Source: Kitasatospora sp. GAS204B
GTDB taxonomy: Bacteria; Actinomycetota; Actinomycetes; Streptomycetales; Streptomycetaceae
Assembly: GCF_029892155.1 (NCBI RefSeq)
Contig: NZ_JARZAG010000014.1
Location: 124,001 to 188,000, forward strand
DNA: 64,000 nucleotides
Reading direction: 5' to 3'
Program-made: the position numbers and the translations under genes
Notes under the pieces: model-generated
Told to the model about the DNA's origin: nothing
Seen by the model: the letters and a program-made list of their open reading frames with translations, nothing else
Database searches by the model: none
In this document: in pieces, positions 17,984-26,753 of the stretch
How positions within the stretch are numbered: position 1 is the first letter of the stretch
How the letters are laid out: each line of letters starts with the position of its first letter

Positions 17984-19381
17984 ATGCCCCACCCTGACCT
18001 GGCTTCCTCCCACCTCGCACCGCGACAAGACAGAGCAGGGCCAAAGACCTCCGGCCCCCAGGGGAACCCCGTGGCCGACCAGGACCATCGGCTCCTGGTC
18101 GCCGCCGCCGGGATACTGTCGTTCGCGGCGATGCTCAACACAGGTATCGCCACCGCCGCGCTGGCCGAGACAACCGGTACCGCGAGCACCCGGTGGGCCC
18201 TGCTCGGCTATCAATTTCCGCTCATCGCACTGCTGCTGACTCGACGGTGGGGGCTGGACCAGGGCCGGACACGCTGCGCGCCGCGGTGCGCGGCCGGTGG
18301 TTTCGCACTGTGCGGAGCGGCCTCAGCTGCTGCTCCCTCCCTGCCCTGGCTGATTGCCGCGCAGTTGGTCCAGAGCATGTTCGGGGCGATGCTGTTCGCG
18401 TGGGCCCCGGTACTGGCGGCTCGCTCGGCCAGGCCCCACAGGCGCGGGCACGCGATGAACGTGCCTGCCGTCCTCGGAGCGCTCGGGGCGCTCCTGGGAC
18501 CCGCTGCAGGAACCGAGGTGGCCCGGCACCTCGGCCGACCGGCGCTCCTCCTGCTCACCGTGCCACTCTGCCTGGTTGCCTTGCCGATCACCGACCGCGA
18601 CACATCGCCTCGGCGCGTGCCACGCCTACCCAAGAAGACCTGGCTCACCCAAACCGCCCTGGCCGGTTCCGCGGGGACGGCGCTGCTCCTGGCGCTGGCT
18701 TCCTCGCCCGCCTCTCCGCTCTGGCTACTGCCCGCAGCCGGCCTCGTGCTCGTCGTCATGGGGCCGGGGCACAACAGCAGGCGCTCCATCACTTCGGCGC
18801 CGCACGCAGCAGGATCAGCCGGCCCCTATACCGCCACCTTCACCCTGGCGGTAGCCTGCGCCATCACGCTCAGCCTGGCCACCCTGTACCTGGGACGCGG
18901 CGGGCACGGCTCCGGCGCCCACCTGACCACGCTGTGGTTCGCCCTCGCCCTGGCCATCGCCGGGCCACTCGGCAACCACCTGGCCGACCGGTTCGGCCCC
19001 CACCGGTTGGCTGTCGTCGGAGCAGGCGCAACCACGCTCGGCCTGCTACTGCTCGTTCCACTGGACGCCAACTGGTCCCTGGCGGAGATCGATTGGCGGA
19101 TAGCGCTGGCCGGACTCGGCACAGGCCTTTGCCTCGGACCGCCCCAGAGCCTAGCGATGACCACTGCGCCGCCCCAGCGGTGGGCAGCGGCCAACTCCCC
19201 GATCCAGCTCGCCCGCGGACTAGGACTCACCCTGGGCCCAGCCCTGGCCGCCACCATTTGGGGTACACCGGACAGCGACACCGCCCAGATGCGCGTCGGA
19301 CTGCTCCTGGCGGCCGCCGCGGCGTGCGTGGCCACTGCCCAACTCAGCCTCTGCCCTCGCGATACCGCCGAGCTTGCTTGA
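17984..19381 (+). CDS. MFS transporter
   Basis: The protein has 465 residues with about 14 hydrophobic segments and the small-residue helices typical of the drug-efflux branch of the major facilitator family. It has an MFS-like loop with Arg and Asp (HLADRFGPHR near residue 335) and a symmetric second half. The start at 17984 is not secure: an in-frame GTG at 18071 has a GGGGAA stretch before it and would remove a polar leader of 29 residues. It follows copA by 60 bases and may be co-transcribed. The substrate is unknown; drug or metabolite export is the usual role. Confidence 0.8.
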   Translation: MPHPDLASSHLAPRQDRAGPKTSGPQGNPVADQDHRLLVAAAGILSFAAMLNTGIATAALAETTGTASTRWALLGYQFPLIALLLTRRWGLDQGRTRCAPRCAAGGFALCGAASAAAPSLPWLIAAQLVQSMFGAMLFAWAPVLAARSARPHRRGHAMNVPAVLGALGALLGPAAGTEVARHLGRPALLLLTVPLCLVALPITDRDTSPRRVPRLPKKTWLTQTALAGSAGTALLLALASSPASPLWLLPAAGLVLVVMGPGHNSRRSITSAPHAAGSAGPYTATFTLAVACAITLSLATLYLGRGGHGSGAHLTTLWFALALAIAGPLGNHLADRFGPHRLAVVGAGATTLGLLLLVPLDANWSLAEIDWRIALAGLGTGLCLGPPQSLAMTTAPPQRWAAANSPIQLARGLGLTLGPALAATIWGTPDSDTAQMRVGLLLAAAAACVATAQLSLCPRDTAELA

Positions 19382-19645
19382 GCCATGCCAAGCGCCTGCC
19401 CGCAATCGACGTCGACGACATCCCTCAAGGCATGCGGCAGGACTGGCATCCAGCGCCGAAGCCCTGCGATCGGTGCTTCTACGGAAAAACCTGCGCCTTC
19501 TCGGCCCACCGACACAAGCAAAGGGGGGACAATATTCCCATGGCTATTCAGGCTGCCCGGCGATCAGCTGGCGCCGCCTCAGGCCAGCCGTCAGAAAAAG
19601 GCGGCTGACTGCCAGAAGAGTACAGAGCCGCCAAGGGGGCAGTAG

Positions 19646-21232
19646 ATGACGAGCCCAGCCCGGCCCGCAGAAATACCGGCATACCTCGGCAACGACGAGT
19701 TCCTTCGAGGCTTTTACACCCATGTCTCCAGCGAGGCCAGGAGCCGCCAGGACCCGTCCACAGGGCTGATTCCCCCCCAGGGGGCGGCCGACGTGCAGCG
19801 CCTCGCTCTCGAGTACACGAACAACCACCTAGCCGCCAGCGGGTACACACCGGCTGCTATTGTCCAGGCGCCAGGCCACCTGCCGAATGGAGAAGTCGCC
19901 AACTTCGACTATTCAACCTGGGTGATCAGGTGCACGGCGATTTCGGAGCCGCAGACGATGGAGCAGGTGCTGAGGGCGACTGCCGTCGTCCTGCACGAAG
20001 AATCCCACCTCCAGCATTACACCTGTGAAGCTATAGCGGGGAAGCAAAAGCGCCCGAACGCCTCGGAGCGAGAACTCCAAAGCCTGCTCACCCTGGTCGA
20101 CGGCTTCCCGTTCTCCCTTTCGGGCCTCCGTGGCGCACGATCCCTGCACGGGACACCCGACCAAATGGCGGAGGCAGCTCGGCTGGGGGATGAAATATTC
20201 AGCTCCGAGATCGGAGCGGTGAAGTCTGCCCAGAACAGCGATGCGCCGCTCCTCGCAGATGCCAACCTCACAGGGAAGCTAGAGGCCTCAAGTCGTTTCC
20301 ACAAGGCGAACCGGGACTACCTCGAAGCCAAGCACATGCGGCATCGAACAGTCGAAACGATCGAAATTTTCGATAGCGACCAGAGCGCCGGAGGAAGGCG
20401 CCTAATGGGGGATCTGGCAGTAATGCCGGGATGGGTCGATACCGGACTACAGCGTCTTCGAAATCCGAAAATGAGGGGAGGCTCCCGGGACCGAAGCCGT
20501 GCCTTAGCCGCTGCCGAACAAAGTGGACCGGCTGTATTCACGACTAACACCTCAAAATGCTTATTCGACCTTCAGGAAGTGATCAATAAAAGGCTGATGG
20601 ATACCTATCAGAGGTATTCTGACGGTCCCGTAATGGAGCGCGAGGCCCACAAGGTAGAGCGGCACTTCATGGCTAATTATCTCATGACTTCCGACCCACC
20701 CGTGGCTGTGCTGCCCATCACTGCCCGAGGCCGCGTGATCATAGCGGCTCCCACTCCGACCAGAAGTGTGGTTCCAGCGGCAAGCGCAAGGCAAGCCGCG
20801 CCGCAGCAAGCCCCCCTACCCGCAGCACCCCTACCCCCGGCGGCACCGGCCCCTCCCGCACCCGCAGCACCCGTACCTTCCACACCAGCACCGCAAGCCG
20901 CAGGAGAGAAACGCAAGGCCGAAGGGAACACGGAAGAAACGGAATCGACTGCTGCGAAACGCGCCAAGACGGTGACCGCTGCCATGCAGAGAGCACAAGA
21001 ATCTGTCTCCACAAGTATAGATAACTCCCAGCGCACCGTTCAAAACGGTATCACCAGGGCCATCAGCAGCTTCGAAGGAGCCCTCCAAAGAATCCAAGCA
21101 CCAGCCCAATCTGCGACTCCGTCGCCGGCGAAGGACACAACAAATGACTCACCGGAGGAAAAGCTACGACGAGAGCAGCAGCATCGGATTGCGATGCCTG
21201 GAAGGCCCCCATCCCCACCTCGGGCACCCTGA
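19646..21232 (+). CDS. putative zinc-metalloprotease-like protein (HEESH) with disordered tail
   Basis: I do not recognise the family of this 528-residue protein. Residues 105-130 form a helix with the HExxH motif HEESH at 117-121 followed by another His and a Glu, as in gluzincin-like metallopeptidases. A globular charged region runs to about 345, after which the sequence is Ala/Pro-rich (370-425) and then helical and basic with KRAKTVTAAMQRAQ, ending in a Pro/Arg tail. There is no signal peptide. It contains two TTA codons (287 at 20504-20506 and 306 at 20561-20563) and lower GC than its neighbours. The architecture resembles a translocated effector or toxin, but this is inference. Confidence 0.6.
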   Translation: MTSPARPAEIPAYLGNDEFLRGFYTHVSSEARSRQDPSTGLIPPQGAADVQRLALEYTNNHLAASGYTPAAIVQAPGHLPNGEVANFDYSTWVIRCTAISEPQTMEQVLRATAVVLHEESHLQHYTCEAIAGKQKRPNASERELQSLLTLVDGFPFSLSGLRGARSLHGTPDQMAEAARLGDEIFSSEIGAVKSAQNSDAPLLADANLTGKLEASSRFHKANRDYLEAKHMRHRTVETIEIFDSDQSAGGRRLMGDLAVMPGWVDTGLQRLRNPKMRGGSRDRSRALAAAEQSGPAVFTTNTSKCLFDLQEVINKRLMDTYQRYSDGPVMEREAHKVERHFMANYLMTSDPPVAVLPITARGRVIIAAPTPTRSVVPAASARQAAPQQAPLPAAPLPPAAPAPPAPAAPVPSTPAPQAAGEKRKAEGNTEETESTAAKRAKTVTAAMQRAQESVSTSIDNSQRTVQNGITRAISSFEGALQRIQAPAQSATPSPAKDTTNDSPEEKLRREQQHRIAMPGRPPSPPRAP

Positions 21233-21381
21233 CCGCGCGAGGTAGTCAGCGGCACACTCAGCGCCCCGGGCCGTCGCCAACCTGCCTGTCACAGCAGCCG
21301 TAGATCGTGGTCTCCGCAGTCGACAATCAGGCGGCGACTGCGGTGATCTCGTTCAAGCGGCCGTGACAGGCAACCGAGCGG

Positions 21382-21720
21382 TTATGTGACGGCGTGTCCA
21401 GCGTGACCAGTACAGGATGTGCACAGGTCGCGGCATGGCGCGGGCAGGGCGACGGTCCTGAGCAGAACGAGCAGTTCGGGCGGGGTGACTGCGGTGAGGA
21501 CCACGACCAGGAGAGCGGCGGCGATCAGGCTCCAGCGCATCCAGGAGTTCCAGCAGGTCACCCGCCCATGATCGAGTCCGGTCAGCGACTTCGCGGCGTG
21601 GAAGTCCTTCTCTATGCGCCACCTCGTACGGACCACGGCCACGAGGTGGCCAGAGCGACCGGTGTGGCGAATGGCCCGCCACACCTCTTGCGCCCGCCAT
21701 GGCCTCCACGGCCGCCGCGT
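21382..21720 (-). pseudogene. IS701-type transposase remnant
   Basis: On the minus strand a block reading AQEVWRAIRHTGRSG, RTRWRIEKDFHAAKSLTGLD and WNSWMRWSLIAAALLVVV matches the C-terminal part of IS701-family transposases (RW.IE..F..AK...GLDQ..VR.W..W.RH..LA). The family's N-terminal DDE portion is absent and the surrounding frames do not restore it, so this is a decayed fragment. It sits between the HEESH gene and the next orphan gene, with a strong palindrome about 75 bases to its right. Confidence 0.65.
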
Positions 21721-21795
21721 TCGGGTCTTGTCACAGACGGTCATGATCGTGGCGGCCGTACCCATGCCAGCAACCGGCCCCGCCCCTTCAGGGAT

Positions 21796-21845
21796 GATCA
21801 GCGATGACCGCTGTAGATCGTGATCTACAGCGGTCATCGCTGATC
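21796..21845. repeat. perfect inverted repeat, 24-bp arms with 2-bp spacer
   Basis: The left arm is 21796-21819 (GATCAGCGATGACC...) and the right arm 21822-21845 is its exact reverse complement, separated by GT. It could be abutted ends of a mobile element, a terminator stem or a protein-binding palindrome. No T-run follows, and the IS701 relic next to it favours an IS-end origin. Confidence 0.85.
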
Positions 21846-22114
21846 GAAAGGGCGCCCCGGCCCGGAAACACCAAGGGCCTCCCGCGCCGCCCATGATGCA
21901 TCCCGCAACGGCCGAACCGCACGGTTCCGCCAGCCGCTGTCCTCTGGTTCAAGTAGGCCCCTGAGTGGTTTTCCCGATGCTCCGGCTCTGGACACACGAA
22001 AAGATGGAGGAAGTGCAGTCGGCAACAAGCCTTGCGGCCATTTCCGGCAAAGCGGGTGGTCGAGCGCAGATCCTCACTCGGAGAGGATAAAACCTTTTCT
22101 CCCAGGGAGCCCAG

Positions 22115-23263
22115 ATGTCTGACCCAACAGTACCGCCGGTCCCCCAGAAGATCGACAAGAACCTTCTGCTCTCAACAGGCGAAGCATACTCCGCAGTCAT
22201 GCATTCAAAGCACATCACGTCCCCAGAAACCTATGGCCACTTCAATGCAACGCTACGGAAAATTCACGCGGCGGCAGATTCCATCAGGGGAGCGGTACGA
22301 TCCGGCATCAGCACAAGCGACCTGCACTGGAAGATGGAAAGGATATTGAAATTCGACGCGGCTTTCTTCAACAGCTCCTTCGAGCCTGAGCCCACCGACG
22401 AAACAGTCAGGAACCGGGCGGACACCGTGGCGAAAGGCCTGCACGTCGAACGCGGCCTGGCTGAAATAGCAGCCGACGCGGAAAAGGTCGCCGATGGCAT
22501 GCGGCCAATTATGGTCAAGGTTGCAGGAAAAGCCGAGCGTCGCAGCGAGAAGCTGGCGACCGGCGGACTCATGGATAAGCTTTCCAGTCTCTCCATGAGA
22601 AATCTGGGAGCTTTCGAAAAGAACTTAAGGATGGCTGGTAACGACCCGATCGAGAAGATCGCCGCCCTGGGGTTCGCCGTCCGCGACAGCAAGAGCTTGA
22701 GGAAGTCCTTCGCCGGCATCTTCAAGAACGATCCCGAAGGAGGGAAGGCTGTCGAGGAACTTGACAGGGGAGTTGCAGAGGCAACAGCAGTGGCAAGGGC
22801 GGAGCAGCAGAAGGACCGGAAGGTGAACCTACGGGAGGACCAGCCTGCACCGGAGAAGCAACGCTCGTCCCTCGGGGCGAGCGGCCAGGCAGTCCCGCCA
22901 GTCGGCGCAGGCAGCCCCCGAGAAGAACACCCGGGCGTCACGTCGACCACAAGCTCGCACGAGCAGGAGGCTCCCGTCCCCCATGCCGAACCGCCCGCCG
23001 GGCCCGGAAAGTCCGAACCGCGAAACAAGGAGCTCCGTTTCACCGAAGCATTCGATCCCCCGCAGAAGATGACACTGCCCAGGGAGAAGGGGAATCTGGG
23101 GAAGCTGAAGACCCCGTTGGTGCGGCACCCCAGCTTCCTCAACAGCAGCACGGCCAATCTCGGGAAGCTGCCGACGAAGCCCGGGCCCGGGCAACAGCGG
23201 TCCACCTCGGTCACCCATAAACCGCGGCGACCGGAGCACGGATCAGGTGGCTCTACCTTCTGA
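22115..23263 (+). CDS. orphan protein with helical N-terminal half and disordered C-terminal half
   Basis: I do not recognise this 382-residue protein. The ATG at 22115 follows AGGGAG. Residues 1-225 are charged and helical without membrane segments; residues 230-382 are Pro/Gly/Ser/Lys-rich and probably disordered, with a repeated NLGKL-type element (GNLGKLKTP and ANLGKLPTK). Codon 171 (22625-22627) is TTA. It shares tail type, lower GC and TTA use with the HEESH gene upstream, from which an IS701 relic separates it. It has no homology to that gene that I can see. A cargo or effector of the transfer system is possible but unproved. Confidence 0.55.
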   Translation: MSDPTVPPVPQKIDKNLLLSTGEAYSAVMHSKHITSPETYGHFNATLRKIHAAADSIRGAVRSGISTSDLHWKMERILKFDAAFFNSSFEPEPTDETVRNRADTVAKGLHVERGLAEIAADAEKVADGMRPIMVKVAGKAERRSEKLATGGLMDKLSSLSMRNLGAFEKNLRMAGNDPIEKIAALGFAVRDSKSLRKSFAGIFKNDPEGGKAVEELDRGVAEATAVARAEQQKDRKVNLREDQPAPEKQRSSLGASGQAVPPVGAGSPREEHPGVTSTTSSHEQEAPVPHAEPPAGPGKSEPRNKELRFTEAFDPPQKMTLPREKGNLGKLKTPLVRHPSFLNSSTANLGKLPTKPGPGQQRSTSVTHKPRRPEHGSGGSTF

Positions 23264-23594
23264 GCTGGGTTAATCGAGCCAGTCGTATGGTTGGGTCGCC
23301 CGGGGGTGCTGGGTGTGGCTATCAGGCGGCTGCCGACTCATGGCTGACATGGCTACTGGCGCGCACAGCGCCAGTAGTTCGGCTCGTACTTCGCCAGATA
23401 GGTTGGCGGAGCTCCGCTGTCGACAATCCGCCAATATGTCGAGCAGCAGAACCGGCCCTCTGAGCTGAGGTCCACAGTGCGGAGGGCGCACCGGGCAGGG
23501 CCAAAGCAACACTCAGAATCGCTTTACCACCAAGCTGAGACCGGCGCACCGCGATCAGTCGCGGATCCAGTCCTGCATAGCCGACGCTCGCGGA
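23264..23594. other. intergenic stretch, no gene seen
   Basis: No open frame here has convincing codon bias or a recognisable product on either strand. It separates the plus-strand orphan gene from the minus-strand membrane protein gene. Confidence 0.45.
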
Positions 23595-24032
23595 TCAGCG
23601 GGCCATGACGGGCACGACCCCCAGTGCCGCGATGACGGCCACGATCACCGATTGCGCAGCCGTCCAGAGCCGACCACCGCGCCGGGGTAGCAGGCAGGCA
23701 GTCGTGGCCGCCAACAGGGTGAGCATGATGCACGCCGGCTCCAGAGCGGGGAGACGGGCCGAGACCGCTGCCGGAAGGTGCGGCAGCCCCAGTATCTGCC
23801 GCACGAACCGCGCTGCGTCCTGGAAGGCGAACTGCAGAGCCCACATGGCTACGTTGAGCAGGATGCTCCACAACGCCCAACGGACGGCTGTGGAGGCGGT
23901 GGCTTCCCCGTCTGATCCGTAAGACCAACCGGAGACCCCAGCTGACCGGTGGGCGGGCGGGCGGGCGGCTCGGGCGGCCTGTTCGGGTATGTACGGCAGC
24001 AGACTGTTCATACCTTGAGAGACAGGGGCCAT
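23595..24032 (-). CDS. small predicted membrane protein
   Basis: This open frame of 145 residues has an N-terminal polar part and three hydrophobic helices (about residues 52-70, 97-115 and 123-143), which is unlikely to arise by chance in a shadow frame. I do not recognise a family. Neither the Met at 24032 nor the one at 24011 has a good ribosome binding site, so the start is uncertain. It stands alone, convergent with the orphan gene at 22115-23263 and in the same direction as the TnpB relic. It may be real but is weakly supported. Confidence 0.4.
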   Translation of the reverse strand: MAPVSQGMNSLLPYIPEQAARAARPPAHRSAGVSGWSYGSDGEATASTAVRWALWSILLNVAMWALQFAFQDAARFVRQILGLPHLPAAVSARLPALEPACIMLTLLAATTACLLPRRGGRLWTAAQSVIVAVIAALGVVPVMAR

Positions 24033-24472
24033 CCCACGTGGTGATGCCGATGACGGGTATGCGCCATCGCGGGGCCGGAATCAAACGGCGTCGCGACCTC
24101 GGCGTGCCTCTGCTTCGCCGCAGGGCGTGAGCGCCGGGTAGGCCGAGGGGCGCCATTCGTGCGGGCCCGGCTGTTGGCAACTTCCACAGCCGCCGCCCCG
24201 CAGCCGCCCGCTCACCCATTCGTGTCTGCGGGCAGTTGAGCAGGTGCGGCGGCAGCGCCATGGGCAACGTCGCCGCACGCTCGGCCGCCACTCTCGCCAG
24301 GGGCGCCGCCGCAAGGGCCATGAGGGCGGACCGGTGCGCTGTGACCGCTTCGGGCGGTCTTCGGCCGGGCCTAAGGTGCCATGCCACCGTTCGCGCCGCT
24401 TCCGCCTCGGGCATCGCAGGCCGGTTGCCTGGGGCCGGCGGATCCAACACGCCATCACCTGGCAGAAGCCGC
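24033..24472. other. intergenic stretch beyond the TnpB right end, no gene seen
   Basis: Frames here translate to Arg-rich sequence with no domain. The stretch ends at the TTGACATCC terminus of the IS200/IS605-type element. Confidence 0.45.
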
Positions 24473-24506
24473 TTGACATCCTCCCCGTGCTAGAGCGCGG
24501 GGATTT
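24473..24506 (-). ncRNA. IS200/IS605-type right end with hairpin, likely omega-RNA scaffold end
   Basis: Reading the minus strand, a stem GCGCGGGG-loop-CCCCGTGC (plus-strand arms 24483-24490 and 24495-24502, one G-T pair) is followed by GGAGGATGTCAA ending at 24473. This is the usual form of the right end of streptomycete tnpB elements. The tnpB stop codon (24490-24492) lies in the hairpin, as expected because the omega-RNA overlaps the end of tnpB. The RNA would extend upstream into tnpB; its 5' end is not visible. The guide would be the DNA just left of 24473. Confidence 0.65.
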
Positions 24507-25197
24507 CGGCCGCGCCGTCGGCACGGGGCTTGCGCCCTGTATCGCCGGCGTTCCGGTGGGTTCCCCGTTCAACGGGCCGTGCCCGGCGTGGGATTGCCAC
24601 GCCGGGTCTGACCGGCCCTCCGGGGGCATTCAGCCTGTCCGCTTGCCCGGCGGCCAGGATGTTTCGAGCAGCGTTGAGGTCACGGTCATGTAGCACCCCA
24701 CACGCACCACACACCCATGTGCGGACCGCCAGGGGCTTGGGGCCCTCAGGGTGCCCGCAGTCCGAGCAGAGCTGGGAGGAGGGGAAAGAGCGGTGCACGA
24801 TCCCGACACACCGCCCATAGTGGAGTGCCTTCTCCTCCAGCATGCGGCGGAAGGTAAACCATCCGGCGTCGTGCACGGACTTGGCCAGGCGGCCACGCCC
24901 CAGGCCGCGCACGTTCAGGTCTTCCAGGTAGATCGCTTGATTCTCGCGAATGATCCTGGTCGTCCTCTTATGCAACCAGTCCTTGCGGGTGTCGGCCACC
25001 TTGGCATGCGCCTTGGCGACCTTGACACGGGCCTTGGCCCGGTTCTTCGACCCCTTGGCCTTGCGGGACAACTCCCGCTGCGCGGCCTTCAACCGCTTCT
25101 CCGCCTTGCGCAGGATCCGGGGGTTGTCGATCACCGTGCCGTCCGACAGCACGGCGTAGGTGGTCAAGCCCAGGTCGATCCGGACCTCGGCATCGGG
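24490..25197 (-). pseudogene. tnpB: TnpB (IS200/IS605 RNA-guided nuclease), N-terminally truncated
   Basis: About 235 residues match the C-terminal half of TnpB: the RuvC-I strand VRIDLGLTTYAV with its catalytic Asp, the Lys/Arg-rich helix, RuvC-II YLEDLNVRGL with its Glu, the zinc finger CSDCG...CGAC, and RuvC-III HDRDLNAARNIL with the last Asp. The N-terminal wedge/recognition part of about 180 residues is missing. The open frame continues upstream to 25473 but with unrelated Pro/Arg-rich sequence. All three RuvC acids survive, but without the RNA-binding N-terminus it is probably inactive. The break lies about 280 bases from tRNA-Leu(UAA). No TnpA transposase is present. Confidence 0.85.
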
Positions 25198-25477
25198 TGA
25201 GCCGTCTCCTGGGGCGGTCGTGCGGGGCGCAGCGGGGTGGCCCGGTGGGGGCATGGTCTGGTCGGTGGGCGGCCGCGACGGTGAGGCAAGGTCACGTCCG
25301 TGACGGGGGCAACTCTGGCTGGGCCGTTCAGGGCACGGGCCGTCATATCCCGCTGCCAAGGCACTTACTGCTAGCGGAATCATTCCTGCGGTGCGAGCGC
25401 AAGCCCGCCGGACGGGTGCGTCGCCGCGTGGGCCGTGGTCCGTGGAAACGGGGTCTGCGGGGCAGTTGGTCACTCTC

Positions 25478-25560
25478 GCCCGGGTGGTGGAACGGCAGAC
25501 ACCGGGAGCTTAAACCTCCCTGGCCTACGGGCCGTGCGGGTTCGAATCCCGCTCCGGGCA
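25478..25560 (+). tRNA. tRNA-Leu, anticodon UAA (bldA type)
   Basis: The 83-base cloverleaf has acceptor arm GCCCGGG/TCCGGGC (one G-T pair), a D arm with GGTGGAACGGCAGACAC as in leucine tRNAs, anticodon stem GGGAG/CTCCC with loop CTTAAAC (anticodon TAA), a long variable arm typical of class II tRNAs, and T arm GCGGG-TTCGAAT-CCCGC. The discriminator is A followed by CC; the final A of CCA is not encoded. It reads UUA codons. In Streptomyces the tRNA with this anticodon is bldA, needed for development and antibiotic genes containing TTA. I cannot tell whether this is the only copy in the genome or an extra one carried by mobile DNA. Confidence 0.95.
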
Positions 25561-25650
25561 CCTCGTGCGTGCGGCGGTAAACGGCGGCTCGGTGAGCCCC
25601 CTGTCTTTGGGAGGTGTTCGGTCACGGTCACGGCGAAGGAGGGCAAAACC

Positions 25651-26577
25651 ATGCGGGTGTGGCGTCGAATGGCAGGTCTGGCCGCAGGCTGCGGGCTTGT
25701 GCTGCTCATGGGCTCACGCCCGTTGCCGAGTGCTCTGTTGGGCGTGTCGGAGCCTCGGGCGCCGTTGGTGACATCGTGGCAGGTGGGTAGCTGTCACCAG
25801 TTGGAGCAGCCGGAGCTGCTGGGTCCATCGGTGGGGTCGGACACGTCTCTGCCTGTGCCGTGCGAGCAGGCTCACCAGAGCGAGACCTTCGCCACCGCTT
25901 CGCTGACCGGTGCGATCGCGCGGGAGGCCGAGCGGCCCGATCCCGTACAGTTGCGGCCCTTGTCCGCGCAGTTGTGCTCGCGTGACGCCCTGAACCGGTA
26001 CCTGGGGTCGGGTCCCTACGATGGAGTCACCGCGATCGACGTCGTGGTGTTCTTCCCCACGGTGGCCGAGTGGCGCGCGGGTATGCGCACTGCGCGGTGC
26101 GACGCGCTTCCTCAGCCGGTCGACGGCGCGGCTGTGCCGAGCATCTCGGAGCCGGTACACAACGTGCTCGACGTGGCCGACGGCGCGCGTTTTCGCCGGT
26201 GCCGGGTCGGTGACGTGGAAACGACGTGCGATCGCAATCATTCGCGCGAGTTCATTCCTCCGTGGCTGGGTTTCAGCCGTGCCCAACTCGCCCAAGGGCC
26301 GCAACGCGTCCAGGCCGCGGGCACGGCGGTGTGCACCGCTCAGGCCGAGCGATACATGGGCTCCGCCCTGTCCGAGCACCCGGACCTCATCCTGGAGGTC
26401 GACACGCCCCACGGCGTTGCGGACAGCGAGAGCACCATCGGTTCGTGCTGGGTCGGGCCGGCGAAGCAGACCACGCTGGTGACCGGCAGTGTGCACGGCT
26501 TTGCCGAGGAGAAGCCTGCCGCCCCGACCGACGATCCGACTGCCCCCGAGCAGCCCGTTGACGGGCAGGCGGGCTGA
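25651..26577 (+). CDS. septum-formation family secreted or anchored protein
   Basis: The frame is open from 25435 through the tRNA gene, but ATG 25651 has GAAGGAGG just before it, giving 308 residues. Residues 1-30 form a signal peptide or anchor (MRVWRRMAGLAAGCGLVLLMG). The body has spaced Cys residues, CEQAHQSETFA, and an FPTVAEWRAGMRTARCDAL block, the pattern of the Septum_form (DUF/PF13845-type) domain, here apparently in two copies (about residues 35-165 and 180-285). These domains occur in extracytoplasmic actinobacterial proteins of poorly defined envelope function. The downstream gene is 176 bases away in the same direction. Confidence 0.7.
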   Translation: MRVWRRMAGLAAGCGLVLLMGSRPLPSALLGVSEPRAPLVTSWQVGSCHQLEQPELLGPSVGSDTSLPVPCEQAHQSETFATASLTGAIAREAERPDPVQLRPLSAQLCSRDALNRYLGSGPYDGVTAIDVVVFFPTVAEWRAGMRTARCDALPQPVDGAAVPSISEPVHNVLDVADGARFRRCRVGDVETTCDRNHSREFIPPWLGFSRAQLAQGPQRVQAAGTAVCTAQAERYMGSALSEHPDLILEVDTPHGVADSESTIGSCWVGPAKQTTLVTGSVHGFAEEKPAAPTDDPTAPEQPVDGQAG

Positions 26578-26753
26578 TGGCCAGTGGCTCGGTAAAGGGC
26601 CCACAGGTGCCTATCGGTGCCTCCCGGGTCGCGATCGTTGCCTGGGCCGGGTGGCGACGCGGTGATGGCAACCCATCGCCGGACGGGGCGGGCGGGACGG
26701 CAAGACGATGGGCGACGCACGCGGTATCGACCGAGAGGAACCGGTGACGATCA

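Noticed and set aside
9805..23263. Contractile injection system (eCIS) locus
   Set aside because: No sheath, tube, baseplate or AAA ATPase genes are present; only orphan effector-like genes.
25198..25473. N-terminal extension of the TnpB frame
   Set aside because: The sequence is unrelated to TnpB and Pro/Arg-rich; the frame is open by chance upstream of the break.
25435..25650. Extended start of the septum-formation protein
   Set aside because: It would run through the tRNA gene; the ATG at 25651 has a strong ribosome binding site.
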